This document shows, one piece after another, positions 35,541-43,591 of a DNA stretch of 64,000 bases. The translations under genes were made by a program, and so were the position numbers. Source of the stretch: Burkholderiaceae bacterium (lineage in GTDB: Bacteria > Pseudomonadota > Gammaproteobacteria > Burkholderiales > Burkholderiaceae_C); the NCBI GenBank assembly GCA_026125795.1, contig JAHCKM010000004.1:892055-956054 (forward strand). The letters are read 5' to 3'. The notes under the pieces are model-generated. The model had not been told where the DNA came from. It ran no database searches and saw only the letters and a program-made list of their open reading frames with translations. The stretch's first letter is position 1; every line of letters begins with the position of its first letter.

Positions 35541-35879
35541 TCAGGCCGGCGTGCCGCCCAGCGTCAGTTGGGCTGCGCCGGGGCGGCGCAGCCAGTGCGC
35601 CCAGCGCCAGCCGCGCGCTGCGGTGCGCGGCGCGTGCCGCGGGCCGTCGGCGCACACGTCGAGCGTGGCCTGCTCGCCCAGCGCCATCACGAACAGCGGC
35701 TGGTGGGTGTCGACGATGAAGCGCTCGCCCGGGTCGAGCACGATGTCGCGCGGGTCGTTGTCGATCGTGATCCACAACGTGCCCCGCACGGCGCGCAACT
35801 GCGTGCCGCGCGCGCCGTTCAGACGCAGGCCGCGGCGCTCGCCGACGGCCAGCCTTGCATGGGCGGTATTGATCCACAT
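35541..35879 (-). CDS. DUF2917-domain protein
   Basis: Protein of 112 residues with the short DUF2917 pattern: GERRGLRLNGARGTQLRAVRGTLWITIDND, PGERFIVDTHQPLFVMAL (a small beta barrel resembling a cupin) and a variable C-terminus. Common in Burkholderiales, function unknown. Divergent from a LysR gene 126 bases away. Convergent with denD, only 18 bases between the stops. Confidence 0.75.
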   Translation of the reverse strand: MWINTAHARLAVGERRGLRLNGARGTQLRAVRGTLWITIDNDPRDIVLDPGERFIVDTHQPLFVMALGEQATLDVCADGPRHAPRTAARGWRWAHWLRRPGAAQLTLGGTPA

Positions 35880-36005
35880 GGCATGCTCCTTCAGAATGTG
35901 AGCGGGCCGATACAGCCATCATTGCGGCCCAAGTGTCCCGGATGATCCACCTGCATCCATGTCGGCGCAAACGATGAATCGGAATCTTTGACATTCCTGC
36001 AGCGC

Positions 36006-36989
36006 ATGCGAAGAGACATCGACCGCCTGCCCCCGCTCGACCTGCTGCTGGCCTTCGAGGCGGCGGCGCGCCACCTTTCGTTCACGCGTGCGGCGGCCGA
36101 GCGCTTCGTCACGCAGTCGGCCGTGAGCCGGCAGATCCGCGCGCTCGAGGACGACCTCGGCGTCGCGCTGTTCGCGCGCCAGCACCGCGCGCTGGTGCTC
36201 ACGCCGGCCGGCGAGAAACTGCTGCTGGCGTGCCAGAACATGCTGGCGCAGATGCGCCGCACCATGGCGGGCATCCGCGCCCCCGCGGCGCGCGAGGTGC
36301 TGGCGATCACGTCCACGCCGAGCTTTGCATCGTTGTGGCTGATTCCGCGGCTGCGCGCGTTCACCCAGGCCCATCCGGCGGTCGACGTGCGCATCGACGC
36401 CAGCTACGAGATCCGCGACCTGCGCAACGACGGCTTCGACATCGCTGTGCGCTACCAGCAGGCCAGCGCGGGTGACGGCGAGCCGCTGTTTCGCGAGTCG
36501 ATGCTGCCGGTTTGTGCCCCCGCGCTGCTGCGCGGCAAGGGCGCAGCGCCGCTGAAGACCGCGGCCGACCTGCACGCGCACACTCTGCTGCAGATGGAGG
36601 CGCTGGCCGGCTCGATGCCGCTGGAGTGGGAGTCGTGGCTGTCGGCGCACGGCCTGCCAGAGCTGCAGCCGCGCTCGATGCTCACGTTCTCGTCGTACAA
36701 CGAGGTCGTGACCGCGGCGCTCGAAGGCCAGGGCGTCGCGCTCGGTCGCCGCCCGTTGATCGACGGGTTGCTGCGGCAGAAAAAGCTGGTCACGCTGTTC
36801 GGCACGACCAAGCAGACGGCCAAGGCCTATTTCGTGGTCACCGACCCGGCGGCGCGCGCACGACCCGCGGTGCGCGCGATGGAGGAGTGGCTTCGCGAGC
36901 AAGCCACGGCCACGGTGACGCGCAGCGCAAACGATTCAAGCGGACACCGCGGATCTGGCTTTGCCAGGGCCGCTGGTGTCGCCCCCTAG
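36006..36989 (+). CDS. LysR-family regulator (GcvA-like)
   Basis: Protein of 327 residues. HTH: DLLLAFEAAARHLSFTRAAAERFVTQSAVSRQIRALEDDLG, a layout typical of GcvA/AmpR-type regulators, followed by an effector domain (LWLIPRLRAFTQAHPAVDVRI). ATG 36006 is used; TTG 35988 is possible. The last roughly 17 residues (SSGHRGSGFARAAGVAP) are encoded inside the repeat at 36940-37024, so the original end was probably near residue 310. Target unknown; the DUF2917 gene is divergent. Confidence 0.85.
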   Translation: MRRDIDRLPPLDLLLAFEAAARHLSFTRAAAERFVTQSAVSRQIRALEDDLGVALFARQHRALVLTPAGEKLLLACQNMLAQMRRTMAGIRAPAAREVLAITSTPSFASLWLIPRLRAFTQAHPAVDVRIDASYEIRDLRNDGFDIAVRYQQASAGDGEPLFRESMLPVCAPALLRGKGAAPLKTAADLHAHTLLQMEALAGSMPLEWESWLSAHGLPELQPRSMLTFSSYNEVVTAALEGQGVALGRRPLIDGLLRQKKLVTLFGTTKQTAKAYFVVTDPAARARPAVRAMEEWLREQATATVTRSANDSSGHRGSGFARAAGVAP

Positions 36990-37024
36990 AGGGGGAGGCG
37001 GCCGCTAGGCCGCTTCGGGGGTGG
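36940..37024. repeat. two-hairpin junction repeat, copy 1 (LysR / metF)
   Basis: Eighty-five bases: CCGCGGATCTGGCT, then hairpin CCCCCTAGAGGGGG, then hairpin GCGGCCGCTAGGCCGC and CGGGGGTGG. The second copy (38838-38921) keeps both stems with changed loops. It contains the stop codons of the convergent LysR and metF genes and may act as a two-way terminator, although no U-tract is seen. Confidence 0.8.
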
Positions 37025-37853
37025 ACGACAAGCGCTTGCAGATCTCGAGCGACAGCGGCGACTGGTTCAGCGTGTAGAAATGGATGCCCGGCGCGCCGCC
37101 GTCGATCAGGCGGCGGCACAGGCGGGTGACCACGTCGAGGCCGAAGGCGCGGATCGACTCGGCATCGTCCATGAAGCCTTCCATCTTGAGCGCCACCCAG
37201 CGCGGGATCTCGATGCCGTCGCGCTGCGCGAACTGCGCGATGCGCGCGTAGTTCAGGATCGGCATGATCCCGGGCACGATCGGCACCGTGACGCCGAGCT
37301 TGCGCGCCTCGTCGACGAAGTGGAAGTACGCGTCGGCGTTGAAGAAGAACTGCGTGATCGCCGAGCTCGCGCCGGCCCTGACCTTGTCGGCAAAGAACAG
37401 CAGGTCGCGGCTGGCATAACGCTGCTGCGGGTGCACCTCGGGGTAGCAGGCCACCTCGATGTGCCAGTCGGAGCCTTGTGTCTCGCGGATGAAGCGGATC
37501 AGCTCCGCCGCATAGCGGAATTCACCGGCCGTGGCGGTGCCGCTGGGCAGATCGCCGCGCAGCGCCACCAGGCGGCGGATGTTCTGCGCGCGGTAGGTTT
37601 GCAGGATCTGCGCGATGCCGTCGCGCGTGGAGCCCACGCACGACAAATGAGGCGCCGCCTCGTACCCCATCGCGGCGATGGCGCTGACGGTTGCCAGTGT
37701 CTTGTCGCGCGTGGAACCCCCCGCGCCATAGGTGACGCTGAAGAACTCGGGCCGCACGGCGCTCAACTCGCTCACCACGGTCTTGAGCTTGTCGTCGCCC
37801 ACCGGCGTGTTGGGCGGAAAGAACTCGAAGCTGATCGGCACGGGCAGTTTCAT
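37005..37853 (-). CDS. metF: methylenetetrahydrofolate reductase
   Basis: Flavoprotein of 282 residues that reduces 5,10-methylene-THF to 5-methyl-THF for methionine synthesis. Clear MetF blocks: ISFEFFPPNTPVGDDKL, FSVTYGAGGSTRDKTL, LVALRGDLP, FFFNADAYFHFVDEARKLGV, VPGIMPI, and GAPGIHFYTLNQS. Length is that of E. coli MetF. The last codons (STPEAA) fall in the repeat. Third gene after the SAH riboswitch, so control together with ahcY is likely. Confidence 0.95.
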   Translation of the reverse strand: MKLPVPISFEFFPPNTPVGDDKLKTVVSELSAVRPEFFSVTYGAGGSTRDKTLATVSAIAAMGYEAAPHLSCVGSTRDGIAQILQTYRAQNIRRLVALRGDLPSGTATAGEFRYAAELIRFIRETQGSDWHIEVACYPEVHPQQRYASRDLLFFADKVRAGASSAITQFFFNADAYFHFVDEARKLGVTVPIVPGIMPILNYARIAQFAQRDGIEIPRWVALKMEGFMDDAESIRAFGLDVVTRLCRRLIDGGAPGIHFYTLNQSPLSLEICKRLSSTPEAA

Positions 37854-37860
37854 CGCAAGC

Positions 37861-38793
37861 TCAGCGGGTGGCGGCGGCTGCGCCGTCCGCATACGGGCCG
37901 AGCGCGGCCGCGACGAAGCGATTGGCCGTGGCCGGCAGGCCTGCCCGCTGGCTGCGCCGCACCACGGCGCCGGCCAGCCAGGGCAGCTCGAGCGGGCGGC
38001 CGGCGTCGAGGTCGTTGGCCATCGAGGCCTTGGCCTGTGCCGGCAGGCCGTCGACCACGGTCATCTGCTTGGCGACGAAGTCGTCGGCCAGCGCCACACC
38101 TTCGGCGCGCGCCAGGGCCGCGGTCTCTTCCATCACCAACTGCAGCAGCCGTCGCAGCTCGGGGTCGGCACGCACCACGCCGATCGGCTGGCGCGTGAGC
38201 GCGGTGAGGCTCGACATGCCGACCAGGAACACGAACTTCTCCCACATCACGCGGCGCATGTCAGGCACGAGCTCCACCTGGACGTTGGCGCGCGTGCAGG
38301 CGGCAACGAAGCTCTCGAGCACCGGGCGCTGGGCCGGCTGCAGCGCGCCGAAGCGCAGCGACGCGAAGCCACCGGCGTGCTCGATCACGCCGGGCTCGGC
38401 GATCTTCGCCGGGATGTAGGCGGCGCCGAGCGCGACCGGCGCGGCTCCGAGCGCCGCCGTCAGCACGTCGACGATCTCGACGCCGTTCTGCAGCGGCAGC
38501 ACCACCGTCTCGGGCTTGAGCAGCGTCTTCAACTGCGCCGCGGCCGACTCGGCGTCGGGCATCTTGACCGCAAACACCACCAGGTCGGCCTTGGGCAGCG
38601 CCGCGGGGTCGTCGCTCAGCGACGGCACCGCGACCTGCACGTCGCCCAGCGGGCTCCTCACGTGCAGGCCGTGCTCGCGCATGGCCTGCGCATGGCGTCC
38701 GCGCGCCACGAACGAGACCTGTTCGCCGGCGGCCAGCAGCCGCGCTCCGAAATACCCGCCGATGCCGCCGGCTCCGTAGAAGGCGATGTGCAT
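37861..38793 (-). CDS. 2-dehydropantoate 2-reductase-like protein (PanE/ApbA)
   Basis: Protein of 310 residues: MHIAFYGAGGIGGYFGARLL (GxGxxG), VFAVKMPDAE, LPLQNGVEIVDVL with the QNG motif, WEKFVFLVGMSSLTAL with catalytic Lys, and a C-terminal SMANDLDAGRPLELPWLAG. The motifs fit ketopantoate reductase better than the paralogue at 8963-9940. Seven bases separate it from metF. It lies between ahcY and metF, an unusual place in this operon. ATG 38796 is one codon upstream. Confidence 0.85.
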   Translation of the reverse strand: MHIAFYGAGGIGGYFGARLLAAGEQVSFVARGRHAQAMREHGLHVRSPLGDVQVAVPSLSDDPAALPKADLVVFAVKMPDAESAAAQLKTLLKPETVVLPLQNGVEIVDVLTAALGAAPVALGAAYIPAKIAEPGVIEHAGGFASLRFGALQPAQRPVLESFVAACTRANVQVELVPDMRRVMWEKFVFLVGMSSLTALTRQPIGVVRADPELRRLLQLVMEETAALARAEGVALADDFVAKQMTVVDGLPAQAKASMANDLDAGRPLELPWLAGAVVRRSQRAGLPATANRFVAAALGPYADGAAAATR

Positions 38794-38837
38794 CATTTGC
38801 TCCCAGCAGCGTGCCGATGTTTCTCGGTGTGCCCAAG

Positions 38838-38921
38838 CGGCCGCCGCGGATCTGGCTCTGCCAGGCCGCTGGCCGCGCCCCCTTTGAGGGGGAGGCGGCC
38901 GCCAGGCCGCATCGGGGGTGG
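38838..38921. repeat. two-hairpin junction repeat, copy 2 (ahcY / panE-like)
   Basis: CCGCGGATCTGGCT, hairpin CCCCCTTTGAGGGGG, hairpin GCGGCCGCCAGGCCGC, then CGGGGGTGG directly abutting the ahcY stop codon (minus strand). Matches 36940-37024. Here it lies within an operon, so it must allow some read-through if panE-like and metF depend on the ahcY promoter. Confidence 0.8.
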
Positions 38922-40355
<1,434 letters not shown>

Positions 40356-40432
40356 GGTGTGGCTCCATCGAGTGATGCAACCCGCAATGCACGTGTCAGG
40401 GGATCGAACTTCCCACCCGGCACGAACTGTCT

Positions 40433-40502
40433 GCGGGTGAGCGCCGTTGCAATTTGTAGGATTCCGAGCCTGGGACCTGAACGGCCTTGCAACGCTCCTC
40501 GG
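40433..40502 (-). promoter_or_regulatory. S-adenosylhomocysteine (SAH) riboswitch
   Basis: On the minus strand: CCGAGGAGCGTTGCAAGGCC, CCAGGCTCGG, then GCAACGGCGCTCACC. The pairs CCGAG/CTCGG and GAGCG...TTGC with GCAA...CGCTC match the SAH riboswitch class, found upstream of ahcY in beta- and gammaproteobacteria. It should turn ahcY on when SAH rises. The start codon is about 80 bases downstream. Confidence 0.9.
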
Positions 40503-40513
40503 AACTGCGCGGG

Positions 40514-40519
40514 ATTCTA
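40514..40519 (-). promoter_or_regulatory. putative -10 box of ahcY
   Basis: On the minus strand TAGAAT is followed by eleven bases to the first base of the riboswitch (CCGAGG). No good -35 match is seen upstream. Confidence 0.35.
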
Positions 40520-40560
40520 GCAGCGCCTCGCGCTCCGGGCATGGGAGACTCGCGAGATGT

Positions 40561-40622
40561 GTTTGCCCCCACGCTCGCTTCGCTCGCTGCCCCCACGGCT
40601 CCGAAGGAGCCCCTTCGTGGCT
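40561..40622 (-). repeat. junction repeat with nested hairpins (pair with 23971-24030)
   Basis: Its reverse complement matches the repeat between the TRAP genes, with the hairpin GGCTCCGAAGGAGCC. It precedes a further segment, CCTTCGGGCGGCCGTGCG (40640-40657), ending shortly before ATG 40666. That segment resembles the last part of the 26011/27159 repeats. Confidence 0.7.
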
Positions 40623-40665
40623 TCAGGGGCGCGTCACCGCCTTCGGGCGGCCGTGCGCCGCTGAC

Positions 40666-41466
40666 ATGGATTCACGCGACTGGGGGAGTGTCGAGCCGTC
40701 CACGCTGGCCGCGGTGCACGGCGTGCTGACCGACATCGACGACACGCTGACACGGCAAGGCGCGATCGAACCGGCCGCGCACGACGCGCTGCAGCGGCTG
40801 CGCGCAGCCGGTCTTCCGGCGCTCGCGATCACCGGCCGCCCGATGGGCTGGAGCGAGCCGTTCGTGCGCGACGGCACGCTCGACGCCATCGTGGCCGAGA
40901 ACGGCGCCGTGGCGCTGTTTCGTGAGGGCGACGCGCTGTGCGTGGAGTACGCGCAGGACGAGGCCACGCGTGCCGCCAACGCGCTGCGCCTACAGCAGGT
41001 GGCCGCGCAGGTGCAACGCGACGTGCCCGGCGCCACGCTGGCGCGCGACAGCGCCGGCCGCGTGACCGACATCGCGATCGACCACAGCGAGTTCGCGCAC
41101 CTGGCCGCCGACGCGATCGAGCGCGTGGTGGCCATCATGCGGGCCGCCGGCATGAACGCCACCGTGAGTTCGATCCACGTCAACGGCTGGTTCGGCCGCC
41201 ACACCAAGGTCTCGGGCGCACGCTGGATCGTGCGGCGCCTGACCGGCCGCGACCTGGAGCAGGAAATCGGCCGCTGGATCTACGTGGGCGACAGCCTCAA
41301 CGACCAGGAGATGTTCGGCCACTTTCCGTTGAGCGTGGGCGTGGCCAATCTCAAGCGCTTTGCCGCCGAGTTGATCGTCTGGCCGGCCTATCTCACGCGC
41401 GGCGAGCGCGGCGCCGGCTTTGCCGAGGTGGCCGATGCGCTGATCGCGGCACGGTCCCATGCATGA
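40666..41466 (+). CDS. HAD-IIB family phosphatase
   Basis: Protein of 266 residues: LTDIDDTLT (DxDxT-like first motif), AITGRP (motif II), a C2-type cap of about 100 residues with SGARWIVRRLTGRD, then YVGDSLNDQEMFGHFPLSVGVAN (motif IV GDxxND). This is the Cof/sucrose or mannosylphosphoglycerate phosphatase type. ATG 40666 (MDSRDWG) directly follows a repeat element; an earlier start would run through the riboswitch region. Substrate unknown. Confidence 0.85.
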   Translation: MDSRDWGSVEPSTLAAVHGVLTDIDDTLTRQGAIEPAAHDALQRLRAAGLPALAITGRPMGWSEPFVRDGTLDAIVAENGAVALFREGDALCVEYAQDEATRAANALRLQQVAAQVQRDVPGATLARDSAGRVTDIAIDHSEFAHLAADAIERVVAIMRAAGMNATVSSIHVNGWFGRHTKVSGARWIVRRLTGRDLEQEIGRWIYVGDSLNDQEMFGHFPLSVGVANLKRFAAELIVWPAYLTRGERGAGFAEVADALIAARSHA

Positions 41467-41500
41467 GGATCGAGTGGACACGCTGCAAGGCAGCGGCTCG

Positions 41501-43450
41501 ATGATGCGGACGGCCCGGCGCGTGCTCCTGTGCGCGGGGCTTCTGGGTGCGCTGGCGTCGTGCGGCGGCGGCTCCTCGGAGCCCGCGCCGTCGCACAGCG
41601 GCTTGTGCGCGAGCGGCGTGTCGCATGGCGTGGTGGCGCGCGCGCAGGCCAGCGTCGGCAAGAACGCCGCCGCCGCGGTGCTCGGTTGCAGCGGCGCGAT
41701 CGGCCAGCCGCGCTGGACGCAGACCACTGGTCCCGCGGTGACGCTGCTCGCGGACAAGACGCAGACGCTCAGCTTCGACGCGCCGAGCGCCGGCAGCTAC
41801 CGGTTTCAGCTGGCGTTCGTCGACCCCGCCGGCAGCGCGCGCACCGAAGAGGTCGCGCTCGAGGTGGCGGCCCACGTCGCGCCGTCGCTGCTGACGCTGC
41901 GCGCCAGCCATTCGGTGCGCATGGGCGGCAACGCGTCGGTGCGCGCCTGGCCCGCGGCCGGTACGTCGGTGCAGGCAATCCGCTGGACCCAGCTCGAGGG
42001 GCCGCCGGTCACGCTGAACACCGCCGACCCGTACGTCGCGATCTTCACCGCGCCCGCGGTCGGCAGCGACACGGTGATCCGGCTGCGCGCCACGCTCACC
42101 ACCACCGGCGGCGCCACCGACAGCGACGAGGTGATGGTGCTCGTCGAGCGCCACACGCAGGCTGCGGCCGATGACGCGGCGGCGGTGTGGGCCGGCCAGC
42201 ACGTGTCGCGCGTCTACCCGTTTCGCGCCGCCAGCCCGTATGCCGGCGACCTGGTGCCGTGCGCCTACGACGCCGCGTTGCGCAGCGACACGCTGTGTCC
42301 GCTGTCGCGCCTGCCGTTCCTCGCTCAGCAAAACGGCGGCGCGCCGCCGACGGTGGAGCAGGTGATGGACCGCGTGCTGGTCTCGCACGACTGGCTCGGC
42401 CGCAACTTCGAGACCTTTCTGCGCACGCAGGAACCACAGGGCGACTTCCGCCGCATGCTGATGAGCACCACCGCGGTCGTGCTCGGCACCCAGGTGCGGC
42501 CGTCGTTCTACTACGCCGCCACCGGCGCGATCTACCTCGACGCCGACAACTTCTGGCTCACGCCGGCCGAGCGCGACACGGTGAGCGAGGTGCCCGACTT
42601 CCGCGGCGACTTCGACCGCGACCTCGCCTACGGCGGCGTGTGGCGCTACGTGCAGAACAACCAGAGCATCTTCGTGTTCTTCGATCCGCGCGCGCGTGTG
42701 ACGCGCGACGCGAGCCTCCTGCTGTACGACGCCGGCTGGCTGATGTACCACGAGCTCGGCCATGCGCTGGACTTCATGCCGCCGTCTGCGTACGGCGCGC
42801 TCGACCCCGGCCTGAGCGCGTGGGGCCACATCGCGCCGCGTTATGGCGCGGGGCGGCTCACGTCGAATGCGCTGGCCGCGCAGTTCCCGCTCTCGTCGGC
42901 GGTGCTGCGCGGGCTGGCGCAGGTGAAGTTCTGGGGGGTGGCCGCCGATGCCACACAACGCGGCTACACGCCCGATCAGGTGGCCGACTTCTTCAACACC
43001 GACATCGCCACCGACGAGTACAACTACTCGACGATCTATGAAGACGCTGCGATGACGCTCGAGGAGCTGCTGATGAGCCGCCGCCTCGGCATCCGGCGCG
43101 ACGTGGCGATCACCGACAAGATCACCGACACCACCACGGGCAGCACGCTGATCGTGCGCTGGGGCCAGCGCGGGCGCGTCGGCAGCGACAACATCAAGCC
43201 GCGGGCGCGCGCGCTGGCGCAGGCGCTGGTGCCTTGGTTCGACCTGAACGAGGTCGACAACCTGCCCGCGCCGCTGCCGATGCGCACCGGCGAGTCGTGG
43301 AACGCCAACCTCTCGTTGCCCGCACCGCCCAGCGTGCCGCACAGCGAGATGGCGCTCGCGGTGCGCGAGCAACAGCACCGCTTCCGCCGCGAACTGCAGC
43401 GCATGGCGCATCACCGCCACCAGGGCACGCCGCCATTCCTGCGGCGCTGA
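41501..43450 (+). CDS. lipoprotein with Ig-like repeats and HELGH zinc-protease motif
   Basis: Protein of 649 residues. Lipobox LGALASC at about residue 20, then GGGSSEP, so outer membrane- or periplasm-anchored. Two PKD/Ig-like regions with RWTQTTGPAVTLL and RWTQLEGPPVTLN (about 55-220). The catalytic part shows YHELGHALDF with His417, Glu418 and His421, and YEDAAMTLEELL with a candidate third ligand Glu514, the gluzincin arrangement (HExxH ... ExxxA). The YxxTGAIYLDADNFWL segment precedes it. ATG 41501 (Met-Met-Arg) is chosen because it begins the signal peptide; ATG 41459 is possible. No family name recognised. Confidence 0.65.
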   Translation: MMRTARRVLLCAGLLGALASCGGGSSEPAPSHSGLCASGVSHGVVARAQASVGKNAAAAVLGCSGAIGQPRWTQTTGPAVTLLADKTQTLSFDAPSAGSYRFQLAFVDPAGSARTEEVALEVAAHVAPSLLTLRASHSVRMGGNASVRAWPAAGTSVQAIRWTQLEGPPVTLNTADPYVAIFTAPAVGSDTVIRLRATLTTTGGATDSDEVMVLVERHTQAAADDAAAVWAGQHVSRVYPFRAASPYAGDLVPCAYDAALRSDTLCPLSRLPFLAQQNGGAPPTVEQVMDRVLVSHDWLGRNFETFLRTQEPQGDFRRMLMSTTAVVLGTQVRPSFYYAATGAIYLDADNFWLTPAERDTVSEVPDFRGDFDRDLAYGGVWRYVQNNQSIFVFFDPRARVTRDASLLLYDAGWLMYHELGHALDFMPPSAYGALDPGLSAWGHIAPRYGAGRLTSNALAAQFPLSSAVLRGLAQVKFWGVAADATQRGYTPDQVADFFNTDIATDEYNYSTIYEDAAMTLEELLMSRRLGIRRDVAITDKITDTTTGSTLIVRWGQRGRVGSDNIKPRARALAQALVPWFDLNEVDNLPAPLPMRTGESWNANLSLPAPPSVPHSEMALAVREQQHRFRRELQRMAHHRHQGTPPFLRR

Positions 43451-43462
43451 AAGCGACCGTCA

Positions 43463-43570
43463 GGTTGCTTCGGCGCAGGCTCACATCGCGCAGCGACGTG
43501 ACAACCGAAGGTTGCGGCGCAGGCTCACATCGCGTGGCGATGTGAAGGCGCGCAGCGCCGGCCGCAGCCA
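43463..43570. repeat. multi-hairpin intergenic repeat, copy 2 of 3
   Basis: GCGCAGGCTCACATCGCG occurs twice here in tandem with AACCGAAGGTT between, then CGATGTGAAGGCGCGCAGCG. Same modules as 25124-25246 (inverse orientation) and 55963-56040. Lies at the convergent end of the lipoprotein and LuxR genes. Confidence 0.8.
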
Positions 43571-43591
43571 AAGCGTGCGGCGCGTGGCGCG

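Noticed and set aside
36960-37020. Classic rho-independent terminator
   Set aside because: Strong hairpins but no run of T on either strand, so called a repeat with possible terminator role only.
41393-43420. 675-residue minus-strand open frame
   Set aside because: Antisense shadow of the HELGH lipoprotein gene.
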